Shown here one piece after another: positions 25,730 through 34,231 of a stretch of 64,000 nt of DNA (position 1 is the stretch's first letter; each line of letters begins with the position of its first letter). The stretch covers positions 1,922,001 to 1,986,000 of the forward strand of contig OZ007034.1 of NCBI GenBank assembly GCA_963931635.1, written 5' to 3'. A model generated the notes under the pieces. The model had not been told where the DNA came from, did no database searches, and was given only the letters and a program-made list of their open reading frames with translations. This DNA is from Caccoplasma sp905210875 (GTDB lineage Bacteria; Bacteroidota; Bacteroidia; Bacteroidales; UBA11471). The position numbers and the translations under genes were made by a program.

Positions 25730-27991
25730 TCAATCGTAGATATATTCTACGGGAGTCTTGATGCATCTTATCAGTCGTGTCTTTGTGGCATTGTTGGCTA
25801 CATATTTAATCCAGTTTTCATTGGGTTTTATGGAGCTTGCATATCCTTCCATTGTCCATGTCTGGCTGCTGTTTCCATAAGTGGCCAGGAGCAGGTTCAT
25901 GCGGGCAATATTCCCATGTGTCGTGTTCCACTGGTGACCCAGCCCGTTAAGGAGGTAATGAGAACCGTCTATCTCAAAATCGTAGAACGATATGATTCCA
26001 TAGTTATGACCTAGGAAATTGACATCTCTCTCTACAATCGTAATCCGTATATCTTGCCCGGCACTGTTTTGATATGTCCGTGAGCCTACGCCTCCAAGGT
26101 TGAAGTTTCCATTTTTAGAAAAGACGAGGTAATCGTCATAGTCGGGAATCTGGTATCCTTGCGGAGCCATCTCTGTCGGGGGGAGCAATCCGAAGTTCTG
26201 AGCCTGCGAGGCCATTCCTTCGTGATAAAATGCGGTCCCGTCGTGGCGTAGCGGCAGTCCCTGGCTGTTCCCACCTTGATATTGGTCGCCCAATATTTTC
26301 AGGAGTTCATCGTCGGCTACAGTCGTCAGGTAAGAAAGCAGTTCGTGATGTGGTGCCGGGTCGTTGGTAATTGTTATCTGGTCTTCAAAAGATTTTACAT
26401 CTCCTCGCAAATTGTATTTGCACCACCATGTTTCACCTATCTTCACTACGGGTAACCCCCAGTTTATCCTTCGCACGGTATAGGTCTCTTCGTTGCTTCC
26501 ATCTTCGTTCGAAATGATTAGCCGGCCCTCTTGAATCCGTCCGTCAGCTTTGGGATCATTGGGTTTCCATCCACCGACAATACGGTATCTCTTGCCTGGC
26601 ATATCTGCCGGATCAATCGCTTCGGAGACTGTTTCGGCAGCTTTCAGCCATGCCGATTCATCGGCATCAAATTCTACGTGGAGTATCTTGTGGGGTGGGA
26701 GCGTGATGATACCCAGTTCTCCGTCGATGTATTGCTTGAAATCGCACATTGCGTTGTCGTCAAAACGAATAGCCCCATCTACCTCTATCGGGTTGGCCTC
26801 GATAATAAGTACGACTCTACCGAGATTGGTTGCGTCGTTGTCATAGATGTCCAAATGGATTCTTTCGGCCGTCCGACCGGGCATACGCCGGCGGCTGCTG
26901 ACGGAAACTTCGGCTATTCGTTCTAAGAGGCTTCTTTCTTTATTGACGTTATGAGATATTTCTACGCCGGCTACCGCGCCGTCGATGGTTACGGTAGCGT
27001 TTGCCTCGGCCATGAGCGCCAATACAAAGTCGCTTCCATGATATGGAACAAAGACGGTGTCTCTTGTTTCATTCACCCTCACTCCATCGGAGAGTGTGGA
27101 GTTTTCTACATCAACAAGACCTTCGATCGATGGGCTCGACCCGACCGATGTTCCCGCCTCCCAGCCATCACTTTCGATAACGAGTTGCATTTCGGCACCC
27201 TTTCCGTGAATTTTCAGGGTGTGAACCTCGTTCCGGCGTATCACCGACGGGAGCGCTGCTTTAAGCAGGTGCAAACCGTCTCCGAATGTAATGGTAACTT
27301 CTACGAAAAGCGAATCGTTTATCTGTTCGGGAATATAGAGGAGCGTCTCGCTTTTGTTCTCGACAGGAGCATCGGCGTACTCTTTTATGAAATCAAACCT
27401 GGCAGCCGATGCGGCGGTCGCTACATTTTCTCTGGCCATGACATAGCCTTTATCGGCCAAATTATGAATGATGACTTTTTGTACCTGTACACCCTTTTCG
27501 AGAGATTCGATATAGACCCTTGCCATGCTTCGTGTCATCGCCACGACGGCAGAGGTCGATTTTTCGATATCGGTCTTGCCGGTCATCAGCAGACCGTCGC
27601 CAGTCATCTCTTCGATGCTGCCTTCCATGGCGAGAAACTCGTCGAGGGTCGAGTATTGGGGCGTGAGTGTTCCGGTACCCTTTAATGATGTAGAGTTACA
27701 GAGTATGTATAGCGTGCCCGAGAAAGTTGCCGGCGCGAAAGCATACTGGTTTGTGCCACCGGCCTGCGAGGGCGTGATTACTTCTTCGAGTATGCCGTCG
27801 ACAAAACGATAACCGGTTACATTCTTGATGATGGATTCGTTGCCGCTTCCCGACAGATTATCGGGTGACAACCTTACGGTTATCATTTGGGTATTTCCAG
27901 TCTCCAACATATCGAGGTTTTCGTTACACCCCACTATTCCCCAGAGCAGGAAAAGAAATACAGGCGTGAGTTTGAAGATTCTTGTATTCAT
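25730..27991 (-). CDS. Large Mfa2/FimB-type lipoprotein, paralogue with C-terminal module
   Basis: 753 aa with lipoprotein signal (LFLLWGIVGCNENLDM). Residues about 30-290: Mfa2/FimB-like domain (TLYILCNSTSL; TRSMARVYIESLEKG; LLYIPEQINDSLFVEV; IRRNEVHTLKIHGK). Residues about 300-753: the same large C-terminal module as the 764-aa protein (KRYRIVGGWKPND, WGLPVVKIGETWWCKYN, LGDQYQGGNSQGLPL, APQGYQIPDYDDYLVF), ending IRCIKTPVEYIYD. The GYQIP and final RC(I/V)K pattern recalls major-paralogous (FISUMP-like) surface modules. Second gene of the operon, 19 bp after the protease gene. Confidence 0.7.
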   Translation of the reverse strand: MNTRIFKLTPVFLFLLWGIVGCNENLDMLETGNTQMITVRLSPDNLSGSGNESIIKNVTGYRFVDGILEEVITPSQAGGTNQYAFAPATFSGTLYILCNSTSLKGTGTLTPQYSTLDEFLAMEGSIEEMTGDGLLMTGKTDIEKSTSAVVAMTRSMARVYIESLEKGVQVQKVIIHNLADKGYVMARENVATAASAARFDFIKEYADAPVENKSETLLYIPEQINDSLFVEVTITFGDGLHLLKAALPSVIRRNEVHTLKIHGKGAEMQLVIESDGWEAGTSVGSSPSIEGLVDVENSTLSDGVRVNETRDTVFVPYHGSDFVLALMAEANATVTIDGAVAGVEISHNVNKERSLLERIAEVSVSSRRRMPGRTAERIHLDIYDNDATNLGRVVLIIEANPIEVDGAIRFDDNAMCDFKQYIDGELGIITLPPHKILHVEFDADESAWLKAAETVSEAIDPADMPGKRYRIVGGWKPNDPKADGRIQEGRLIISNEDGSNEETYTVRRINWGLPVVKIGETWWCKYNLRGDVKSFEDQITITNDPAPHHELLSYLTTVADDELLKILGDQYQGGNSQGLPLRHDGTAFYHEGMASQAQNFGLLPPTEMAPQGYQIPDYDDYLVFSKNGNFNLGGVGSRTYQNSAGQDIRITIVERDVNFLGHNYGIISFYDFEIDGSHYLLNGLGHQWNTTHGNIARMNLLLATYGNSSQTWTMEGYASSIKPNENWIKYVANNATKTRLIRCIKTPVEYIYD

Positions 27992-28010
27992 TTTAAGTCA
28001 AAAAAAGCGG

Positions 28011-29930
28011 TTACTGATAAAGAGTCGGATTCTTACTGCTGTTGAGGTAATGGGGCGAGTTTATGGGCATTTCGTTCAGATGTTCTACATAAAAATGGTT
28101 CATAAGCTCTTGGGCCCAAGGGCCATAGGTGAAGGCACTGCTATGGTTGTAGCCCATCACGTGCCCCAACTCATGAAACATGATTTCGCAGGCATAGGTG
28201 TTGGTATAGTGATTCAGCCAGCCCGATTGATATACTCCAAAGGCAGAACCTCCCCCCAGTCCGATAATCCCATTTCCCGGATATACCAGCCCGACATTCA
28301 GTGTGCGTTCTTGTCTCATCTGTTGCAATACGACGTCGGCAGTAACCTTGTCGGTTATACCACCATTGCCATACAGCCGGTCTTCGTTTGCCCGTAATAT
28401 CTCTTCGTGTTCGGGCATGTCAATCATGTATGTAAAGTTCAGGAAGAAAGCCACGGCTTCTCGACAATGCACTGGGCGGATTCCCATCCAGTTTCCGACA
28501 GGACCACCATCGGGTCGGGTCGGATCACCTCCATACAGGTCGAAGCGTATGTTCCACCCGTGAATGATGGCCTTTAACTTTTCCAGGTAGGGATCATCAG
28601 ACTCAATTTCAAACTCAACTCCCGAAAAATCTTCGGCCTGCATCTCGGGTATTCTGACAATCCTTCCCGATTCCGAACGGTAGTACAACTCTTTCTTCAA
28701 AAGGGGTATTTCTTCATAGAAATCGGCAAAAGCCGGAATGCTGTCGAAGTAGGCTAAATGCACATATTCGTCACTCACAGAGGGGATGCGCGCTTTTACT
28801 AGGACGTTGTTGAGACTGCGCGGTGAGTAGAACCTTGCATGCAACTGCCCATCACTGGTTACAGAGAGTTGCAGCGGACGAGATGTGTTGAAGTTGCGGA
28901 GACTCTTGTCGGTATACAGGGTGTGCGGTTCATCGTCTTGCAGAATGTAGCCGTGTTGCCCTTCAGCATACGCCTGGCCGGTAATAAACATTGTTCCCAT
29001 TTCATCGTCGGGGTGTACAACGTTTATCTCTATGCGGCCGATGTGGTTTTCCTCGACCTTGTTTAGCTCAAAGGTGTAGGTGCGTTTTGTCGTGTGTCCC
29101 CGATAGTCCCGGGTGTGTTGGGTGGCACTTCCCTTTATCGGGCTCTCTGCAATCGTCGGCATAAACAGATATTCGGTCTGTCCCGACATATCCAGAACCC
29201 TCATTTCGCCATTGCTTTCGCCCGAAAAAGTGCCCTCGCCCGAAATCTGCGTGTAGAACCGGCTCGTGTGTAATGTAACCGTATTTGTGGTGAGGGCTGT
29301 TTTTACATAGGGATTGTTGTACGAGAAGACAAAATCTACTCTTCCCACTATGCGGCGTTGAACGACGTCCTCGGCAATCTCTGCCACCAGTTCATACCCG
29401 AGCGAGGTGGAAACCTTGCTTACCGTAAACGGGGTTGCCGAATAGAAATATTCACATTCCAGGGGTTTGGCCAGTTCGGCGGGAAACGAAAGCCATACGT
29501 CTGATGCATGGGCGATTCTGTTTATCGTCGCTTTGTCGGCCGAGATGTCGCCTTTCACGCCCAGAATAAGTATGCGGTAAGAGCCCTCATGCAGGCCTTC
29601 CAGCCGCATATTCGACGTAGACTTGTCATAGATGCCTTTCACCCCTTCGACCTTATACCCCTCTTCGTCGACTACGACAAACTCTACCTTGTCGTAGTTG
29701 GAGAGGCTTTGTCTTGTCATTTTGCCCGAAGAGGGTAAGACAGCTTCTTCTCGAGCCCCACCTTTTAAACCTTCGCTTGGTACTTCCGAGGCATATCCCT
29801 CGTGTACCAGCCGGAACGAAATGCCGGTGAACCCGTTCTCGGAGTGGACAGTGTCCAGATAATCCTCTTTTACACATGCAGGAAGGAGTACGATTATACT
29901 TATCAGAAAGAGATAAATTGTATGTCTCAT
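28011..29930 (-). CDS. Metzincin-type zinc metalloprotease lipoprotein
   Basis: 639 aa. Lipoprotein signal MRHTIYLFLISIIVLLPAC. The first 330 residues are beta-rich and resemble fimbrillin/FimB-type domains (RMVDFVFSYNNPYV-like strand, SRFYTQISGEG). The C-terminus carries IMFHELGHVMGYNHSS, a complete HExxHxxGxxH zinc motif typical of metzincins; a Met-turn candidate may be the Met in QELMNHFY. Predicted surface-anchored protease. It is the first gene of the fimbrial operon, so it may process fimbrial subunits or act on host protein. Family assignment beyond the zinc motif is uncertain. Confidence 0.72.
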   Translation of the reverse strand: MRHTIYLFLISIIVLLPACVKEDYLDTVHSENGFTGISFRLVHEGYASEVPSEGLKGGAREEAVLPSSGKMTRQSLSNYDKVEFVVVDEEGYKVEGVKGIYDKSTSNMRLEGLHEGSYRILILGVKGDISADKATINRIAHASDVWLSFPAELAKPLECEYFYSATPFTVSKVSTSLGYELVAEIAEDVVQRRIVGRVDFVFSYNNPYVKTALTTNTVTLHTSRFYTQISGEGTFSGESNGEMRVLDMSGQTEYLFMPTIAESPIKGSATQHTRDYRGHTTKRTYTFELNKVEENHIGRIEINVVHPDDEMGTMFITGQAYAEGQHGYILQDDEPHTLYTDKSLRNFNTSRPLQLSVTSDGQLHARFYSPRSLNNVLVKARIPSVSDEYVHLAYFDSIPAFADFYEEIPLLKKELYYRSESGRIVRIPEMQAEDFSGVEFEIESDDPYLEKLKAIIHGWNIRFDLYGGDPTRPDGGPVGNWMGIRPVHCREAVAFFLNFTYMIDMPEHEEILRANEDRLYGNGGITDKVTADVVLQQMRQERTLNVGLVYPGNGIIGLGGGSAFGVYQSGWLNHYTNTYACEIMFHELGHVMGYNHSSAFTYGPWAQELMNHFYVEHLNEMPINSPHYLNSSKNPTLYQ

Positions 29931-30039
29931 TTTTATAAATAATTTTTATTGAAAAAAGAAATTAAACGGAACAAAATGGGTAAATTTGGTCGTTAATATC
30001 GCAGGGCGATGTTACCTGTTGAAACAAATACCAGGATAA

Positions 30040-30119
30040 TTGTACCGAGCATGGCTTGATTTTTTTTGACCGGTACAAAAGTATCAGATTGCGGGGTTAT
30101 AATCGGTAACAAATGTTAC
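30040..30119. promoter_or_regulatory. Dyads in the divergent fimbrial/Crp control region
   Basis: Two separate inverted repeats: TTGTACCG (30040-30047) with CGGTACAA (30071-30078), and the compact palindrome GTAACA-AA-TGTTAC (30106-30119). A minus-strand TACTTTTG (30083-30076) overlapping the first could be the operon's -7 box. The compact palindrome is a reasonable candidate site for the adjacent Crp/Fnr-type regulator. Confidence 0.5.
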
Positions 30120-30164
30120 GCAGCGAAAAAAACGGGAAAATATCGGATTACATAATCAGCGAAA

Positions 30165-30782
30165 ATGAACAATGATATTTATGAAATGCCTTTGTTTAAA
30201 GGCGGTAATAAAGATACCATCGAGAAAATCATGCACGACTTTCCCAGCCGGTATGTCCAGTATAAAAAAGGCGATACCATCGCCATGCAGGGGAGTGCCT
30301 GCCGTTCGCTGTATATTCTGTGCGAAGGCAGTGTCTATGCCAAGATGATAAGCGAGGAGGGGAAAGAACTGACTCTCGATACCTTGTCGGCACCCGATGT
30401 CCTGGCCTCTTCCTTTATATTCAGTTCTGAAGGAATATTCCCCGTTACAATATTGGCAAACAGCAATTGTGGCCTTTGGATTGTAAACAAGGAGAGTATT
30501 CTGCGGATTATCGAAGAAGATTCTTTGCTTTTGCGAAACTATTTGAAGGTCATATCAGACCATAGTATGTTTTTGAGCAAGCGGTTGAACGAGTTTGCTT
30601 TGCAGACGCTCTCATCGAGAATTATAAGCTATATACAGCAAAACGGAGCCATACGGAATCTTCAAGAGGCAGCATTTATTCTTGGCGTAGCCCGTCCCTC
30701 CCTGTCGAGAGCCATATTGCAGCTGGTCAATCAAGGCCTGCTTCAAAAAGAAAACAAAGGATATACGCTCACCAAAGACTAA
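30165..30782 (+). CDS. Crp/Fnr family transcriptional regulator
   Basis: 205 aa. Residues about 10-130 are a cyclic-nucleotide-binding-type beta roll (YVQYKKGDTIAMQGSACRSLYILCEGSVYAKM). The C-terminal winged helix includes ISYIQQNGAIRNLQEAAFILGVARPSLSRAILQLVNQG. No Fnr-type Cys cluster is present, so it is unlikely to be an iron-sulfur oxygen sensor. Divergent from the fimbrial operon across 234 bp that contains two dyads, so it probably controls it. Confidence 0.88.
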   Translation: MNNDIYEMPLFKGGNKDTIEKIMHDFPSRYVQYKKGDTIAMQGSACRSLYILCEGSVYAKMISEEGKELTLDTLSAPDVLASSFIFSSEGIFPVTILANSNCGLWIVNKESILRIIEEDSLLLRNYLKVISDHSMFLSKRLNEFALQTLSSRIISYIQQNGAIRNLQEAAFILGVARPSLSRAILQLVNQGLLQKENKGYTLTKD

Positions 30783-30901
30783 GGCGAAACAAGACTGCCG
30801 TGGCTGATTACGGTGGCCTTGAAACCTTTGGCGTCGGAAACACTTAGGAGGTAAGGCTTTTCTCTGCGCAATATATGGATAATGCCGGCTCATGAAATAA
30901 A

Positions 30902-30934
30902 CAAGCCCTACATGTTCAATCAATTTGTGGGGCT
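30902..30934 (+). terminator. Terminator of the Crp/Fnr gene
   Basis: AAGCCCTACA/TGTGGGGCTT (one G-U) followed by TTTTTT; 120 bp after the stop codon. Confidence 0.75.
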
Positions 30935-31133
30935 TTTTTATGCCGATTTGTCGGCCCTGCCGTATGTATTCCTTTTTAATGATAACTCTCCTGATAGTGC
31001 GTGTATTCCTCAGATAGCGTGAGGGTATTGTCAACAACCCTCTAAGGTCGGAAGTGATAGATTATGCCTTACGATTCTAGTGTTGAGTCGTTTTTTTCGT
31101 CTGAAACATATTGCTTGTATCAAATAAAACAGA

Positions 31134-31141
31134 TATATTTG
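31134..31141 (+). promoter_or_regulatory. -7 box of the LRR gene
   Basis: TATATTTG. Transcription would begin near 31148, after the first in-frame ATG (31146), which supports the start at 31179. Confidence 0.5.
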
Positions 31142-31178
31142 GAGAATGAGATGGATAAGTAGCGTTAAAAATAGAACG

Positions 31179-33953
31179 ATGATGAGAAGGCGGCTGATTA
31201 AGACTTTGTTTCTGTTTGTAGCTTTTTGTGTGGTGTCCAACGTCCATGCATACGATTTCAGTGTCGATGGCATCTATTATGAAGTTCTCTCCGAGAGTGA
31301 GAGAACCGTGGCAGTGTCGTTTTGGCATTACGTGGGAGACATAACAATCCCGGCTGCGGTGAGCTACAATGGCACGACCTATACGGTGACATCGATAGGA
31401 ATGGGGGCTTTTACCGGTTGCAGCAATCTTGCCTCGATAACGCTCCCTGCCGGATTGGAGTCGATAGGCAGTAGTGCTTTTTACGGTTGCAACGGTCTCC
31501 TCTCTGTCACTATTCCCGACAGGGTGACGACGATAGGCAACTATGCCTTTTTCGGTTGCAGCGGCCTTACGACGGTATCGCTTGGCAGCGGGTTGACGAC
31601 GATAGGCCGCTATGCTTTCTCCGGTTGCAGCAACCTTACCACTATTGCTATTCCCGATGGAGTCACTTCGATGGAAGACAATGCTTTTTCAGGTTGTAGC
31701 GGTCTCGTCTCTGTCACACTTCCCGATGGGTTGAAGTCAATAAACAATTCTACTTTTTCCGATTGCAGCCGCCTTGTCTCCATTGATATACCCGATGAGG
31801 TGACGACGATAGGCCGCAGCGCTTTTTCCGGTTGCAGTGGTCTCGTCTCTGTTACACTTCCTGGCGGGATGGAGTCAATAAACGACTCAACTTTTTTGGG
31901 TTGTAGTAGTCTTACCTCCATTGATATACCCGGCGAGGTGACGACGATAGGTCGTAGCGCTTTTTCCGGTTGCGGCCTTGCCACTATTGCTATTCCCGAC
32001 GGAGTCGCTTCGATAGAAGACAATGCTTTTTCAGGTTGTAGCGGTCTCGTCTCTGTCGCACTTCCCAAAGGGTTAAAGTTGATAGACAGCAAAGTCTTTT
32101 CCGATTGCAGCAGCCTTGCCTCCATTGATATACCCGGCGAGGTGACGACGATAGGCAATGGCGCTTTTGGGGGCTGTCGTGGCCTTACATCGGTTAATAT
32201 TCCCGACGGAGTCACTTCGATAGAAGACAATGCTTTTTTCGGTTGCAGCAGTCTCGTCTCTGTCACCCTACCCAAAGGGTTGACGAGGATAGACCGAAGA
32301 GTCTTTGCAGAATGCAGCAGCCTTGTCTCTATTGATATACCCGATGAGGTGACGACGATAGGCAATAGCGCTTTTTTGTATTGCCGCGGCCTTACGTCGA
32401 TTAATATTCCCGACGGAGTCACTTCGATAGAAGATAATGCTTTTTCCGGTTGCCGTAGCCTTATGACGGTATCGCTTCCTGACGGCTTGACGACGATAGA
32501 AGAAGGCGTTTTTTCCGATAGTGGCCTTGACTCCATCTCTATTCCTGATGGGATAACGACAATAGGCGCAGGGGCGTTCTCCGGTTGTACCCGTCTTGAT
32601 TCCATCGCTATTCCTGATGGGATAACGACGATAGGCGCAGGGGCGTTTTCCTATTGTGATAATCTTACCAAGGTATCGCTTCCCGCCGGGTTGACGTCAA
32701 TAGGGGATGAGGCTTTTTTCTGTAATGGGCGCCTTGAAACGGTATCGCTTCGTAGTGGAACGGCCGGCAACAGTACTTCTCACCGATGTGGCGACCTCAA
32801 AACTGTATCGCTTGATAGTGGGGCGACATCGATAGGCGAGAAAGCTTTTTACAAATGCACCCGCCTTGCTTCCATTGCTATTCCTGTCGGGATAACGTCG
32901 ATTGGCTATGACGCTTTTTATCAATGTTTCGACCTTGCGACGGTATCGTTTCCCGCTGGATTGGAGTCGATAGGCGAGGGGGTCTTTACTGCTTGCCGCA
33001 GCCTCGATTCCATCGCTATTCCCGATGGGGTGAAGAAGATAGGCGCAAGGGCGTTTTCCGATTGTAGTGGTCTTACGACAGTGATGCTTGGTGACAGATT
33101 GACGACGATAGGTAAGAATGCTTTTTCCGATTGCAGCAGTCTTGAGAAGGGTTCGTTTGGTAGTGGGTTGACGTCGATAGGCGAGTGGGCGTTTTCCGAT
33201 TGCACCAGCCTTGACTCCATAGCTATTCCTGGCAGGTTGACGATGATAGGCGAAAGTGCTTTTAGCGGTTGCAGCCGTCTTGCCTCCGTCTCTATTCCCG
33301 CCGGGGTGACGGAGATAGGCCGCTGTGCTTTTTACCAATGCGGCAACCTTGCAACGGTATCGCTTGGCAGTGGATTGTCGAAGATAGACGAGTGGACTTT
33401 TTACGATTGCAGCAGCCTCGATTCCATCGCTATTCCCGATGGGGTGACGGAGATAGACCAACAAGCTTTTTCCGGTTGTTATCACCTTGCCTCCATCACT
33501 ATTCCCGGCGGGGTGAAGGCGATAGCTCCCTTTGCTTTTGCTAATTGCTTCAATTTGAAAAATATATTTTGCCAAGCCATAAATCCGCCCGAATGTAACT
33601 TTTCTTTTGGGGAAACCGACAAACAAGTTTGCACACTCTATGTGCCCCAAGGAACGGCCGAGGCTTATAAGTCGGCCTATGAGTGGAAAGATTTTTCCCA
33701 TATAGTGGAGATGGATTTTTCGGGAGGCGAAGAGGTGGAAGCCGATGCCGAAGCGGCGGTGAGGGTATATGCCTCGGCCGGTGGCCTTACAATAGCGAAT
33801 GCTGATGCGGGAACTCCGATTGCCGTATATACCGCTGCCGGCGTGCTGGTATATCGAGGAGTTGCCTCCGACACATGTGAGGAAATACCCGTTCCCGGCG
33901 GACAGCTCTACCTGGTGAAGTGCGGCAGCCGCACCATTAAGGTGCTTATGTAG
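31179..33953 (+). CDS. BspA-like secreted leucine-rich repeat protein
   Basis: 924 aa from the ATG at 31179 (MMRRRLIKTLFLFVAFCVVSNVHAYDF, a signal peptide). Residues about 65-800 are some thirty LRR_5 repeats of 23 residues, pattern IPDGVTSIEDNAFSGCSGLVSVTLP. One stretch near 32720-32840 is degenerate (RSGTAGNSTSHRCGD). The C-terminus has a last LRR cap (CQAINPPECNFSF...LYVPQGTAEAYKSAYEWKDFSHIVEM) and an 80-residue tail (VYTAAGVLVYRGVASDTCEEIPVPGGQLYLVKCGSRTIKVLM) of sorting-domain type. BspA proteins bind host matrix proteins such as fibronectin; here adhesion is inferred. Confidence 0.88.
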   Translation: MMRRRLIKTLFLFVAFCVVSNVHAYDFSVDGIYYEVLSESERTVAVSFWHYVGDITIPAAVSYNGTTYTVTSIGMGAFTGCSNLASITLPAGLESIGSSAFYGCNGLLSVTIPDRVTTIGNYAFFGCSGLTTVSLGSGLTTIGRYAFSGCSNLTTIAIPDGVTSMEDNAFSGCSGLVSVTLPDGLKSINNSTFSDCSRLVSIDIPDEVTTIGRSAFSGCSGLVSVTLPGGMESINDSTFLGCSSLTSIDIPGEVTTIGRSAFSGCGLATIAIPDGVASIEDNAFSGCSGLVSVALPKGLKLIDSKVFSDCSSLASIDIPGEVTTIGNGAFGGCRGLTSVNIPDGVTSIEDNAFFGCSSLVSVTLPKGLTRIDRRVFAECSSLVSIDIPDEVTTIGNSAFLYCRGLTSINIPDGVTSIEDNAFSGCRSLMTVSLPDGLTTIEEGVFSDSGLDSISIPDGITTIGAGAFSGCTRLDSIAIPDGITTIGAGAFSYCDNLTKVSLPAGLTSIGDEAFFCNGRLETVSLRSGTAGNSTSHRCGDLKTVSLDSGATSIGEKAFYKCTRLASIAIPVGITSIGYDAFYQCFDLATVSFPAGLESIGEGVFTACRSLDSIAIPDGVKKIGARAFSDCSGLTTVMLGDRLTTIGKNAFSDCSSLEKGSFGSGLTSIGEWAFSDCTSLDSIAIPGRLTMIGESAFSGCSRLASVSIPAGVTEIGRCAFYQCGNLATVSLGSGLSKIDEWTFYDCSSLDSIAIPDGVTEIDQQAFSGCYHLASITIPGGVKAIAPFAFANCFNLKNIFCQAINPPECNFSFGETDKQVCTLYVPQGTAEAYKSAYEWKDFSHIVEMDFSGGEEVEADAEAAVRVYASAGGLTIANADAGTPIAVYTAAGVLVYRGVASDTCEEIPVPGGQLYLVKCGSRTIKVLM
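31400..33540 (+). repeat. 69-bp LRR-coding repeats with 207-bp higher-order units
   Basis: Tandem 69-bp units encode the LRRs. A stretch starting ATTGATATACCCG occurs at 31782, 31920, 32124 and 32331, i.e. spaced 138, 204 and 207 bp, showing that blocks of three units were copied together recently. Confidence 0.85.
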
Positions 33954-34231
33954 CGGGATTGCCCCTTGCCTCCCTCTTTTTTCATCGTACCGAATCGGGA
34001 GCGCATCTCCGGGACAAGTCGGTGATTAGTCGTATCCCTGTTTTCCTGTTTCCGTGCCGTTTTCCCCCGCAGCAAAGAGTTCAAAGTATTTTATTGTGCT
34101 GTCTTTTTGATGGATTTATTGGGATAAAACAAGGCAAAGGATAGAGAAAGATGAAATTATTCTACTTTTTGTAAGAGTCTGTTTAAAAATGCTTATCTTC
34201 GCGGACTGAAAAAGAACCGAATCGGAGTATA

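Larger units (their letters stand above)
30783..31178. other. Intergenic region before the LRR gene
   Basis: 396 bp without a gene. It holds the Crp gene terminator, a short dyad GAGGGT/ACCCTC (31021-31042), and the LRR gene's -7 box. Nothing else seen. Confidence 0.6.

Noticed and set aside
31610..32605. Repetitive minus-strand open frames across the LRR gene
   Set aside because: Mirror of the LRR repeats; the plus-strand protein has signal peptide, repeats and tail.
31400..33540. Regular DNA repeats resembling a CRISPR-like array
   Set aside because: Units are 69 bp, coding in frame and diverged at codon level; no spacers and no cas genes.
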